Shown piece by piece: positions 40,627-51,319 of a stretch of DNA of 64,000 bases. How positions within the stretch are numbered: position 1 is the first letter of the stretch; every line of letters begins with the position of its first letter. Made by a program: the position numbers and the translations under genes. Below the pieces are notes generated by a model. It did no database searches. It was not told the DNA's origin and saw nothing but the letters and a program-made list of their open reading frames with translations. Source of the stretch: Leishmania infantum JPCM5 (lineage: Eukaryota > Euglenozoa > Kinetoplastea > Trypanosomatida > Trypanosomatidae); assembly GCF_000002875.2 (NCBI RefSeq), contig NC_009413.2, forward strand, positions 811,823 to 875,822, read 5' to 3'.

Positions 40627-41435
40627 GATATCGTTATTCTGCTCCTGAGCTGGAAGGCAATGCAGCAAGGAGGTGACAAGGGCGAGCGGGCGCGGCGTTC
40701 TAGGGCACTAAGGTCTGCGCGAGTGCTTTCCGTCGGTGGCGCCGCTGCAAACAATCGGCGGTGATAACAGGCGGCTACTGTGCACCCCCGCCCGCCCGTG
40801 CTTTCTTCCTCGAAGTCTCTCCGCACACACACTGGCGCTCACACACCCTCTATTCGGGCACCCGGGAATTGGTGGTGGGGGGAGGCTGGCAGCTTTGTGC
40901 CCAGCAGAAATTCGATACAGCGCAGGCAAAAGATCGGGCGAGTGGCCGTGCTTCACGGCGTATGCGTGCGTGTGTGAAGGGAAACGAAGGGAGCTGCTCG
41001 CTGCCTTGGAGTGCTTGGGTGCGTTGTTGCTGGACCTCTTGCGCGCATCAATGCCCCAAAAAAAGGAGAAGGAGGCGACACAGAGGAAGAGGAGGAGGAG
41101 GGGGAGGGGCAGTGTAAAGTAGGAAGGAGGTAGTGGGGATGGTAAGCTGTGGCGCAGCGTCCGCCGCAGAAGGCCAGCATGACGTTCCCCCTTTTCCGTG
41201 CGCAGAGAGGCGTTGCGCAGCTCAAGCGGCACGCATTGGGGTTGGTGAGCGGGGAGAAGAATAACCCTCCCTCCCCCCACCCACGCACAACGCTAGCTTG
41301 TAGTCCTAGTGAACCCCACATTGTTTGTTTTCCTTTCCGAATCGATCTTAGGTGTCGTGGGAGGAGAGACCAGCAGGCGACAATTCACGCAGGGAGGTCA
41401 TCTCCCGCATCCGCATACACAAAGCAACAAGGCAC
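40627..41435. other. intergenic, about 0.8 kb, no gene seen
   Basis: GA-rich spacer near 41050-41130, giving a strong pyrimidine tract on the transcribed strand upstream of the PP2A B''-like gene. No gene was seen. Confidence 0.5.
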
Positions 41436-42056
41436 TTACACGGAAACCCACTTGACGCTCTTCACATGCTCCTTGGCCCGCTGCTTCAGACGCTCGCGGG
41501 TGATTCGGGCGTTCACGTGATGCTGCGAGTCTACCACATGCACACAGAGGGCGCAGATAAAGGGAATAAACGTCCAGAAATACTCCCGGCGCACCGCCTC
41601 GGCGAGGCCGGCGTGTGCGTGGCGGAGGTGACGCAGCTGCTTCTGCAGAAAGGCACGCGCCGATGCCAAGAACTGCGTGATGTCTTTCAGGTACTGGTCA
41701 TAGGCGTTGAGGTACTCACCATAATTTTCGTACTGCTGCGGTGAGGGCATCTGCGGTGGGTTGAGGTCCACCTCTGTGAGGCCCTCTCCATCGCGCGGCT
41801 CGCCGCTGTCGTCCGCGTGTGTGGACGCACGGCTGCCGCCGCCGTAGGACGTGTCCTCTGACGGAATGTGGTGGAGAGGTGCCGCCGAGCCAGGCAGCAG
41901 CCCTGGTGATCGCGGATCAGGTGCACTGTTGGTGTAGACAGTGTACCCTGGCGAGCTATAGGAGCGACCTCGGTGACTGCGCAACGACACAAGAGGGAGA
42001 AGCACCGCGGATGCCGCTGTGGCTCGCCTCATGTGTAGTATGACCCTACACTGCAT
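41436..42056 (-). CDS. small hypothetical, probably mitochondrial membrane protein (206 aa)
   Basis: I chose the ATG at 42056 (MQCRVILHMRRATAASAVLL); the ATG at 42032 (MRRATAASAV) is a good alternative. Either way the N-terminus is Arg/Ser/Ala-rich with no acidic residues and ends in 'HRGRSYSSPG', a plausible mitochondrial presequence with a cleavage-like site. A Ser/Pro/Gly-rich stretch follows, then a helical region ('QQYENYGEYLNAYDQYLKDI', 'FLASARAFLQKQLRHLRHAH'), a single hydrophobic segment 'WTFIPFICALCVHVV', and a basic tail (RLKQRAKEHVKSVKWVSV). No family is recognised. The long open frame upstream encodes repeat-derived peptide and is not part of the gene. Confidence 0.75.
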   Translation of the reverse strand: MQCRVILHMRRATAASAVLLPLVSLRSHRGRSYSSPGYTVYTNSAPDPRSPGLLPGSAAPLHHIPSEDTSYGGGSRASTHADDSGEPRDGEGLTEVDLNPPQMPSPQQYENYGEYLNAYDQYLKDITQFLASARAFLQKQLRHLRHAHAGLAEAVRREYFWTFIPFICALCVHVVDSQHHVNARITRERLKQRAKEHVKSVKWVSV

Positions 42057-42810
42057 GCCAAGCACACGCACACCTGGGAGATGGTGGTGGGGTCGTAAAG
42101 GCGCTGACGACACCAGGCGCTTCAACAAGGCTGATGCTTCACTGTGTGCGTACAGAGCGAGAGAATGGAAGAAGGGGGACGGGAGAGAGGCGGGTAACAA
42201 AGGTGGTGAGAGTGAAGTCGCGTCCTGCCTATTACATTGCGACGGAGGCAGTGCTGGGGCGAGACATACCCCAGAAACATCTAAGCACACACACACACAC
42301 ACACAGCTGTTTCTTGCTTGTTCGTAGTATTTTGCTTTTCCATTCTGTGAAACATCGGTCTTTACTTGCAAGCCCTTCTGCGTCTCGTGCGATTTCTCTC
42401 TCTCGTTCCTCGCAGGGACGCTAAAGGGGGGGGGGGGGAGGAGGAGGGGCGCCTGCCGCTCTCCTGCGCAAGGAGACTTATCGCTGAAAGCAAACGTGAG
42501 CGGCACGCGCCTCCGAACACGGCGAAGCGACGTTTTCACTCCGGCTTCACCAACAGGGGGGTTCCGTGACCCTCTTGCACAGGCGCCTTCCTTTCGCATC
42601 TACCCGCACCGTTGCATCGCACTCACTTGATCGCTTCTCCAGGCATCGCAAGCACGCATGCTTCAAGATCCTTTCTTGTTCTCCTCACCTCTCCTCCACC
42701 CCGTTGCTTCGAGCCTCCGTCGCAAAGCCCAAACGACAGCACAGCTCCAAGAGAGGCCAGGAAATCACTCGCGGCCACAAGAAGGTGAGGGTTGCCCATC
42801 CGAGTCAGAG

Positions 42811-42905
42811 ACGTCCACATCACATGTGAACGCAAGAAACGAAGCAAGTCTCCATTCACGTCCGGCTCAGAAAAATAGATGCGATTGCACTTGGATGATC
42901 ATCAC
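42811..42905. repeat. 95-bp direct repeat, unit A
   Basis: Begins 'acgtccacatcacatgtgaa' and ends in the palindromic 'gatgatcatc'. It matches unit B, 637 bp to the right, without gaps and with about four or five substitutions by eye. No ORF is conserved across it. Confidence 0.9.
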
Positions 42906-43447
42906 GTTCTTCGCGCATAAACCCAACTTGCCAGGCGACACGAGTGTCCCTCTTTCGCTCTCTCTTGTGCTGTCTGGGCACATGGTCGGTGTGCGATGTT
43001 TGTTGTGAGGATACACCCGCCGGGGAAGGGGACAAGTCATCGTGGTACTCCCCAGCAGCAGCAGCGCAGTCGCACACGCACGCGGTTCTAGTTCGCCATC
43101 CACCATCGGGGCAGCTGACGGCAGAGCAACGGGCCCTTTCAAGACGCAGTCCATCGAGTCGCGCGCTCCGAAGCGCACAAGACACTCATATGTACACACC
43201 AATACCGACACGCACGTTCTGTTAGGGAAAGGGATATCTCACACAGATACAAAGACCTTCACAGGGCACTACCGAAGCTGTTCTCACCCCCCCCCCCCGC
43301 TCCACGGAACGGAGACGAGGTAGATCGACATCTGCGTCTCAGCGAAGTGATGCGAAGCCCAAGAATGCAGAGGTCAAAACACCTCAAGCATCGTCATGGA
43401 GGGGGACAAAGAAAACGGACACACGCACACACACGTTAGCTTCAGAA

Positions 43448-43542
43448 ACGTCCACATCACATGTGAATGCAAGGAACGAAGCAAGTCTCGATTCACGTCC
43501 GGCTCAGAAAAATAGATGCGATTGTACTTGGATGATCATCAT
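43448..43542. repeat. 95-bp direct repeat, unit B
   Basis: Second copy of the 95-bp unit, same orientation, ungapped alignment to unit A. The flanking sequences on both sides are unrelated. Confidence 0.9.
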
Positions 43543-45488
43543 GCATATGCGCGTCGCGTGGTGGCAGTGGCGTTGGGGAGGAAGGGCAGGGGCGGAGAGA
43601 ACACGGCCCCGATGAGGTAGAGACGGGATGCGCACTCTATTGAATGCCGCCGCTTTTCTTCCGTGTTGGCCGCCGAGTTTGCGTGCGCGGATTGCGTGCA
43701 GCGCATACACAGAGAGAGAGGGCGAGCGAGTGAGAGACACGCGCAGCATGCGAGGACATGTTGCACAAGACATGGGAAACGGAAAAAAAAACATGGAAAA
43801 AAAAGGGGCGGGGCGTCGGGCTCGCTGGGCGAATCTCGTGCTTGTGCTGCGGTCGCATGGGCCCTGGAGACATGTCCCCGCAGCGAATGCGAGTGACAGA
43901 GAGGAAGGCGGGGCACGAATGAGAGCCACTGACAGGAACCCCTGCGCACCCTCCCCTTGTCTAGCTTCATCACGTTTATCTGGAGTGAAGCAGAAAACCA
44001 CCCGGCGCGGTTCCACTCTCTACTTTACGAGCGCCACATGGACTGTGACACCCTCCGAAGTAGCATGCACGGTTGTCTCTAATCGGTGCTGTTCTTCTCC
44101 CTTCACTGCTACTTCGACGCGTATACACAGCCATACACGTGTGCTCGAAACCTTTGTTTCATGACCAGAGTGAGAAGGACAAAGAGAGGGGAACGAGTTA
44201 CACGGAGGAGATGAGCAAGCAAGCGTATTCGTTTCCGTCGATCTGAGTTCTGGGGTAGCGTCTGCAATCGTCCCGGTGACACTGAGGGCCATGCCAGCAG
44301 GAATAGAGTCCGCCTGTCATACAAGAGCGTCGATAAGCATCTATGCCTGTGCTTGTGTGCACGGACGAGAGTGCGGTGCCGCCTCGTCCTTCCAGCTCCC
44401 TGTCTCACCGCGTGGCGACATGAAGGGTCGTGCGGTGGTATTGCTCTGGGGACACAGACAGTAGAAGCAGCAAGAGAGAAGGCGGGGAGCCATGAGGTCA
44501 CTGGGGTCCTTTCTCGCGAAAGGACTGCATGAAGCATCGAACGAATACCGATAAATGGAGCAGAGATCTCGCTTGCACTGGAGAAAAGCAACTTCACGAT
44601 GCCCCCTCCCCACCCCCTCTCCGATTCCACCGCATCCTCATGTCTCCGGAAAAAACGCACGCAAAGTAAGAAGAATCAAAGGAACTAAGCAAAGGCGGCA
44701 AAATGATCGAATCTCCGTTTTGCTTCCCCGCCGTGACCAGTGGACGCAGTGGCCGGGGTAGGAGGGAGAGAAAGCGCGTCGTTGTGCGTTCACTGTCCGA
44801 TGCGTGCCTCCACCCTACCATGCGTGTTTCTGCCTGGGCACCGTACGCGCGTATCTGGCGGCACAAGTTCGCTCACCTTCGCCTCTCGCCCCACTCCCCT
44901 CAAACTTCACTGGACCGCGTACGTGTGTGGAGAGGAGAGCAGCTGAGAAAAAAAAAACGAAAGGAAAAGCACATGAGTAGCAGTGCATGCACGGGAAGAA
45001 ACATGAGAGAGCGAGAGAAGCGCGGCGCGCGCACGTGTGTGCACACGCACAGATGTGTGCATCAATACATGCATGCGTGTACTCGAGCACATACATGACA
45101 CTCGGTAAAAAGACTAAGTACTTACAAGAGGATGCTGAGAGACAAGCGGTGCAGGGAGCAGACGGCGCGCGTGTGTGTAAATGGGGAAGAAGGTGGTGCG
45201 GAAGGGGTGGGTGGGCTGAATAGACATGGGGTGCCAAAGGGCGCCACAGCCATGACCAAGCTGACACAGAAAGGCAACGCGACGCTAACATGCCAACATA
45301 TAGACGAGAGAAAACAAAAGAGCCAAGCGCGACAACGCCAAGGACCCTCACAAGGGCACCGCAGAAAGGAAAGCAGCACGTACAGCGCATCAGTAACGGG
45401 CACAAGCTCATCAGGAGACATTGAGAGAGAGAAAGGCAAACAACCTCATGGAAAGTTCTTTGTTACTTTCCTCCAATGCGCCCACCTT

Positions 45489-46011
45489 CTCGGCCGCACA
45501 CCACGAGGTTAGTATGCTCAACACAAACTCCCTAGCCTGCCATATAGGCCCCATCGCGTGGTGCGACACAGCTGTGGACACACGCGTTGCAGCAATGTGC
45601 CGACTCCAGCCATCTGAGCACGGCCCCTGCCTCAAGCTCTGCCCACCACTGCTCAGCAGGTCGCCACACAGCCGGCTCCCATCATGCCGGTCGCCACCCC
45701 TGGTGCATCCCTCGGGGTGGCACTCAGACTATACACACCAGGAGGCAGTGTGAGGGCCCGGGTGGGATACGCTCGAGTCGTGCTGACTCTCTGCCCGTTA
45801 CATGGACGGCAGAAGCGTGTGCACGGCCGCAGGCCTCTCCGACGCAGTGCCATATACGACCTGGCCTCCCTCCACCCCGCAACGTAGCAGGTGCTTGACC
45901 CTGTCCGTCACCAGAGGTGGCTCGGCATCGGCCGGGGATAGGGGGGTGGGAGGAGGTGGACTGCCTGGCACCCCTGAAGAGTGGGGGCGCCGGACCCTGA
46001 GATGCCACGCG
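45489..46011 (-). mobile_element. SIDER2-like retroposon, copy 3
   Basis: About 523 bp nearly identical to copy 1 (one or two substitutions by eye, for example 'acagctgtgg' against 'acagccgtgg'), in the same orientation 23.0 kb away. It ends at 'gagatgccacgc', so it lacks the last ~50 bp border shared by copies 1 and 2. It lies in sense orientation in the presumed 3' UTR of the prenyltransferase alpha gene. Confidence 0.88.
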
Positions 46012-46492
46012 GTGGCTACTAAGGGAGAAGAAAAAAGACAGGTTGCATGTGGCCTTGAGTTCAACTGTGAGGGGCAGAGCGAAACCGAACCCGAAGGGAC
46101 CTGCGAAGGCGTATGAGACCCGTGAGGCAAAACAAAAGGGAGGCAGTGATGGTGCAGAATGAGAAGAGTCGGGGCGCATGGTCGCGGGCGTCGATCTTTG
46201 TGCTTCCTTATGTGACGAACAGGCCGAGAGTTGGCGCGGCACAGTACAAAGGCGATGCGGTTGACGCGCGCCGCACGGCTGTTTGGAGATCTTCTTTACC
46301 GGGACCGCGGCACACCACCGCCGCCTTGGCTTTCTGGCATCAATCGGGCCAAAAGGTGGTTTGAACCAAGCAAATCGAGGAACGTAAGCCGCGTTAACCA
46401 CTCAGCGTCGGTGTTTGCTTTCGGCTGGAGCATACGCAGTTACACATGCCTACGCGCAACTGTGTGCTGTTCTTTTCGTCTCGCTGGTATTG

Positions 46493-48787
46493 TCAGACAG
46501 ACATGCCATAGCCGCGGTACATAACGTTAAGAACCTCGTGCTTCCAGTACTTGAGACGGATCGGGTCCGCCACCGTCAGCTGTTTCGCCTTGCTCAACGC
46601 AGCGGCCTCGTAGGCCAGGAAGTCGAGGACGACAGCATCCTGACGGTCTTCCTGCTTGCCTGCGTCCATTGCACTCGTCTTCGGTTCATCCCATGGACAG
46701 GGTTTCAGCCATTCCGGCTGGAGACCCTCGCGATACGCCTCCGACGGGCGAAGCTGCTGCACCCCGCGTCGCTGTGCCGCGTTCATGTACGTCAGCCACA
46801 TCTCTTCCAGCATTGCTTGACAGGCCAAGTACTGCGCTGTGTCGACCTGGTGGAAGTTATCCAGCATGTACTGTGAGCTGCTCTCGTAGAGAATCTTCAG
46901 CTCGGCAATCGCCTCAGACTTGGGTGCCTGCTGCGATGAGCTTCTCGTGTTGTTCGCCGCCGCCAAGCGCAAGACGCGCGCCGTCTGCGCCTCCAGCTCG
47001 GTAACCCGGAGCCGGACGACAGTGTGCAGCACCCGCTGCATGTGCCGCATCAGGGCAAAGCTCTCCACGTAGGCGTCCCACCGAACACAGCGTTGGCGGT
47101 CACGGAGGAGATCCACAAGTGGCGTGGAGGGGCTGACGGTGCCGGCGTCGGCGTCGGCGCACGTTTCGGAGTTCGCCAGTGCGACCGGGGTGAGCAATGG
47201 GGCGTCGGTGAGGTACCGCTGAAGCTCCTCACTACCGTCCCTGCTGGCGTGCTCTGCCGCCCACACGTGCCATCGCATGAGAAGTGTGTGGAAGAGGAGG
47301 GCAACGGAGCGGGCGTGGGCGTAGGCGGCCTCGTTCGTTGGGTCCACATACAACCACTGCAGCGAGTAATTCAGCTCCACTGCACAAATGTCTCGCAGGG
47401 TGCCCGGCCAGTTCTCGCTGTTGGTGGGTGCGCCGACCGAACTGGTGCAAGCCTCGGAGCAGACCTGCCGCCAGAGAGGACGAAGCAGGGCTTCCCTAAA
47501 GAGGGCGAAGCGGTGACACCACGCAGAGTTGTTGCGGCAGTCTTGACAGATAAGCTGCGCTGTGAACTGCAGCTCCTCGGTGAGTGGACTTGGTGGTAGG
47601 GTGGGGCGCAGTGCCGGCGGCGCTGCGCCCTCCGAGGTAGTGATCCAGTCGGGTCGCGGCGTAAAGCGCAGAGCTTGATCAGCTGCGGCTGCCGTAGCCA
47701 CCATTGCGTGCTCATCCAGGGCCTTCCGCGACGGCGGCGTCAGCAGGAAGGAGAAGGCATGCAAGTACCATGACAGGTGCAGCCAGGCATGATAGTTTTT
47801 CCCATCCTCATTGCACAGCACCGCGCGCAACGTCGGCCGTTCGTCGACCGCGGCAAAGTCGAGGCCGTCATGACGGCGCAGGTAATCGTTAAATGTTGCC
47901 TCACTCGCCAATAGGGGCACAAACGGACTGCTGTCCTCCACCTGCTGCTCCAGCTTTTCATCCGTGGCCGCGGCGTCCACACCGCATCGGACGTGAGAGG
48001 GGCTCTGCTGGAGAGCGTACGCCAGCAGCTCCTTTCGGTGGTGCCACACCTGAAAGTTCTTGTGGTACAGCCGGGTGAAGCAACCGACCGTCGTCAGTTC
48101 CCAGCGCACCGCACGCCACGGGCTCAGCCGACCTTCCCACGCAATGTCGGCGCGCGCAGGGAGCCAGTGCTGTGACGTCAGCCTCAGCTTCGTCTGCTTT
48201 TCGTCCATCTCCCGTAGCGCCTCTTGCTTGTCTGCCTCCGAGGCGGTGCAGGAAAGGATGGCGGCCGGTATCGGAAGTTCCGGCAGCGCGTCACGGGTCG
48301 CTTGCTCCAACACCGCAGGGGACATGAGCACATCGCGTCGGTCTTTCCAGACGGTGTAGTTGGAGGTGCACTGGCGAAGTGCAAAGGCCAGCAGAAGAAA
48401 CCAGCGTGCCGCTGAGGTGCGAATGGCATGAATTACAGGAGGCAGCTCACCACCCCCACATCGCTCACCGCAGGGCGGGAGCGTTGGGGTGTACTCCAGT
48501 TGACCTCGAAGTGCACGGTATACGCCGTAGATGAAGCTGAAGTTCGGCGGATAGTTAATTTTCGCGACGGGGTGCTCTGGCGATGCACCAAGACTCTCGT
48601 CTGCTGGTGTCACGTCCGCGGCAAGCGGCATGAAGGTCTCGACGCAGGCGAGCTCATAAAGCCGCTCCCCATCCTCGGGGTCCTGCGAGCAATCGGAGGA
48701 GGCAGCCGTCCAGGACGATACTGAGGACGGGGAGGATGTGCGGCTCGAACGCTGCATCGCGCCTGCAATGTCCATGCGAAGACGCAT
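46493..48787 (-). CDS. FNTA: protein farnesyltransferase/geranylgeranyltransferase type I alpha subunit
   Basis: The product is 764 aa from the ATG at 48787 (MRLRMDIAGAMQRSSRTSSP); downstream ATGs at 48775 and 48757 are also possible. The N-terminal 'VAKINYPPNFSFIYGVYRAL' matches the alpha-subunit lead (typically 'I.Y...f....dyfR'). PPTA repeats follow: 'TSNYTVWKDRRDVL', 'LYHKNFQVWHHRKELL', 'GKNYHAWLHLSWYL' and 'CRNNSAWCHRFALF', each with the conserved Asn..(V/A)W..R/H pattern. The subunit pairs with a beta subunit to transfer farnesyl or geranylgeranyl groups to C-terminal CaaX cysteines. It is roughly twice the mammalian length because of insertions between repeats, as reported for trypanosomatid subunits. 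The third repeat has His-Leu-Ser where the motif often has HR. Confidence 0.93.
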   Translation of the reverse strand: MRLRMDIAGAMQRSSRTSSPSSVSSWTAASSDCSQDPEDGERLYELACVETFMPLAADVTPADESLGASPEHPVAKINYPPNFSFIYGVYRALRGQLEYTPTLPPCGERCGGGELPPVIHAIRTSAARWFLLLAFALRQCTSNYTVWKDRRDVLMSPAVLEQATRDALPELPIPAAILSCTASEADKQEALREMDEKQTKLRLTSQHWLPARADIAWEGRLSPWRAVRWELTTVGCFTRLYHKNFQVWHHRKELLAYALQQSPSHVRCGVDAAATDEKLEQQVEDSSPFVPLLASEATFNDYLRRHDGLDFAAVDERPTLRAVLCNEDGKNYHAWLHLSWYLHAFSFLLTPPSRKALDEHAMVATAAAADQALRFTPRPDWITTSEGAAPPALRPTLPPSPLTEELQFTAQLICQDCRNNSAWCHRFALFREALLRPLWRQVCSEACTSSVGAPTNSENWPGTLRDICAVELNYSLQWLYVDPTNEAAYAHARSVALLFHTLLMRWHVWAAEHASRDGSEELQRYLTDAPLLTPVALANSETCADADAGTVSPSTPLVDLLRDRQRCVRWDAYVESFALMRHMQRVLHTVVRLRVTELEAQTARVLRLAAANNTRSSSQQAPKSEAIAELKILYESSSQYMLDNFHQVDTAQYLACQAMLEEMWLTYMNAAQRRGVQQLRPSEAYREGLQPEWLKPCPWDEPKTSAMDAGKQEDRQDAVVLDFLAYEAAALSKAKQLTVADPIRLKYWKHEVLNVMYRGYGMSV

Positions 48788-48888
48788 ACGACGATGAATG
48801 GCTGTGAGTGAGTGGAGGGGAAGAGGGAGAGAAAAGGCAAGCGGAAAGACGAAGTTGAGATGTGAAGTGTGAGATGGGCCGACATGTG

Positions 48889-48909
48889 CCCCCCCCCCGG
48901 GGGGGGGGG
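48889..48909. repeat. C10G11 homopolymer palindrome
   Basis: Ten C followed by eleven G, a perfect inverted repeat with no loop, about 100 bp upstream of the prenyltransferase start codon. It could be in the 5' UTR. Confidence 0.9.
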
Positions 48910-51248
48910 CAACCGCGTGCGAGCGCACCGCACCCTTTGCATGTCGGATGCCCGTCAGGAGATGGGGGCGTTCGTAAACGGACGCACCCAACCAAAGAGC
49001 TTACGTTGTTCTTAAATGATCCGTCATTAATTTCAATACGGAGACAGCGACATACCTCCCCGCCCCCCCGGCGAAGAAGACCATCTTCACAAAACAGATT
49101 CATCGCAGGAGGGGCAAGCGGGAGAGGGGGGAGGTCGATAAGCGCGAGGTGAAGGGAGGGTCTCTCTTTGACCGATGCACGTATGGTATTTTGATGCACC
49201 GTGGCTCGGATGTACATTGCAGTCGTGCTGCATGTAAAGCTGCTGTTACGGCTGGACAAAACCGCGGCTTCACACGCATCCTTCCCACGCACGTAGATGC
49301 ACTTAGGATATGACGAAAAGAGAAAAAGGAGGGAGGGCGACGACAACGCAAACACAGACGCACGCCAAAAGCGGTCAACATGCATAACACGCTCACGTAA
49401 GGTCCCACACGCAGGCGCCTATGAAAGATGGACAGTCATCCGTTCGGGGGGGGGATACCGGATCGCCTCTGCTTCCTTCCTCACGCATTCGTCTCCCTCG
49501 TGCGGCGTGCGTGCGCGCAGCTCTGAAGCAGGAACAGGAACTGAAGATAGCGTGTGAGAGGGTGGTTGAGTGGGAGAAGAGAACGTAAACAGACACACAA
49601 AGGCATAAAGAGAAGCGACGGCGAAATGCGAGAGCCGCAGGTCGCACAGGAACTCAGGCAAGCACATGGAGGCACGGCGGAGGAGGAGTGGAGGGAGGAG
49701 AGGGTGGTGGGTGGCCACCGCCTGGCATCCACGGCGCCACACTCGGTACCTCACACCCTCTCTCCGCTTTGTTGCACTATGCACACTTAATATGACATGA
49801 AAGAAGTCACGCCCCATTTTTTTTTGGGGGGGGGGTGAGTGGGGTGGCGGGCGGGCGATGCGAGGGAGCCGTGGAGGGAAGTGTGTGTGTGTGAGAGAGA
49901 AAGCAGCTTTGAGCCCACTCGCCCTCCCTCTCTCGCTTCTGCGGTTCAACACACACACACACACACACAGAGGCGTGCCAGCAGGTTGTCGTTGCCAAGG
50001 CTAGTGGCGACGCACGGACTCCCCTCCCTTTCCCTTTGCCTGTGGGCTGTCGTGTAAAAGAGCGCGACGGCGCATGTGTATGAGTATGCGCCTATGAAGA
50101 TACAAAACGGCTCCCATAAGCTGCGTACACGTGCGCTCACAAAATGCACGCGCCACGGCCGCTTAAAAGCCAACGGAGCTACGAAGGCAGCACGGGTGAC
50201 ACAGCGACTCCCCTCTCCATCACACAAAGATACCTAAATGAGTAGAGTTTGCGTGGTACATGCTTTCCGAATGCCCCCAAAATCCGCACTTCTGGACGGC
50301 GGCCACAAAACCAACGAGCGACAAGACAGAAGACAGGAAGAGTGAGAGAGGCACCGGCAGATAGAGACACAAAGTGAGAAAGAGCAGACAGGCTGTGCCG
50401 GGCGTCCTTCGACTTTCCGTCTGGCAAAGGCGCTATCACCGCTCCACACCTCATTTCGCACGTCTCTGCAACGGCAATATCCACCCGTGTCACAGCACCT
50501 TCACAAGGAGGTCACGAGGACACCATCGCAAGAGCACATCGTTGGCTGCAGCCAGGTGAAGCAGGGAGAAGAGCATAAGCAAAACAGAGCAAAGCCCCCC
50601 AAAAATAATCATCAAGCGAACAAAATCGGTCTGCTCCACAGAAAGAAAAAGAAAGCAAAAACACGAGGACGGCGGCAAGGATGAGGAGGGGGTCCGGTAA
50701 AAGGCCAACAAACAGCATCAGCAGTCAAGCAAAGCAAGAACACAACCATGAGAAATGAGGGCAAAAAAAGGGAGAGAGGCCGGGGGAGGGAGGGGGAAGA
50801 GGAGGGTAAGCGGCTACGCGTTCGAGGTACTACCGCTTGAACGGTGAAACGCTTTCCTCTCTGTCGCCAACTGTCTCTGTTCGGACTCTCGAGTAGTGAT
50901 GATGAGTGCCTGATGAAACGGGGCCGCCCTCGTACCTTTCTGTGTGTGTGTGTATGTGGGTGGGTGGGTGACTGTCGTGGCGGTGTTGCCGCAGAGGATG
51001 CATGGCAACCTCTGGCGGACCGCCTTCTCATCTTCTGGACTGCTATATGGCAGAAAGCACACCACACGCGACCACGAGCTAGTCTACGAACGCAATACGC
51101 GTACACGAGACGACGGGCAGCAGCGCCGACACCACACATGAGAAAGGGTGTCATGACGACAAGAAAAGGAAGAGACGGCAACAGAGGTATTACTTTTTTC
51201 TGATGCCCGTACACACAAGTTAAAGGTGAGGTGATTGGCGGAGCAGCA

Positions 51249-51269
51249 GGAGGGAGGGAGGGAGGGAGG
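51249..51269 (+). repeat. (GGGA)n tract, G-quadruplex-capable
   Basis: Five GGG runs separated by single A bases, just downstream of the fumarase stop codon on the plus strand. Confidence 0.8.
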
Positions 51270-51319
51270 CTATGATCGAAAGCGCGGGGGCAGAGCCCGT
51301 GTAAGGAGACGTTGCGCGC

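Larger units (their letters stand above)
42057..46492. other. gene-poor 4.4-kb region
   Basis: This is the longest stretch without a protein gene in the window. It contains a (CA)n run near 42285-42304, G-runs near 42427-42438, the 95-bp direct repeat pair (42811 and 43448) and SIDER2 copy 3. All ORFs are short and of UTR-like composition. It probably comprises a long 3' UTR of the prenyltransferase gene plus the 5' region of the small membrane-protein gene. Confidence 0.5.
48788..51319. other. intergenic, about 2.5 kb, poly-G/poly-T and microsatellites
   Basis: Spacer between fumarase and the prenyltransferase gene. It holds a C10G11 palindrome (48889-48909), a T9G10 run near 49818-49836, a (CA)n near 49951-49969 and a (GGGA)n run at 51249-51269. 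No protein gene is supported; the ORFs are short or repeat-derived. Confidence 0.55.
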
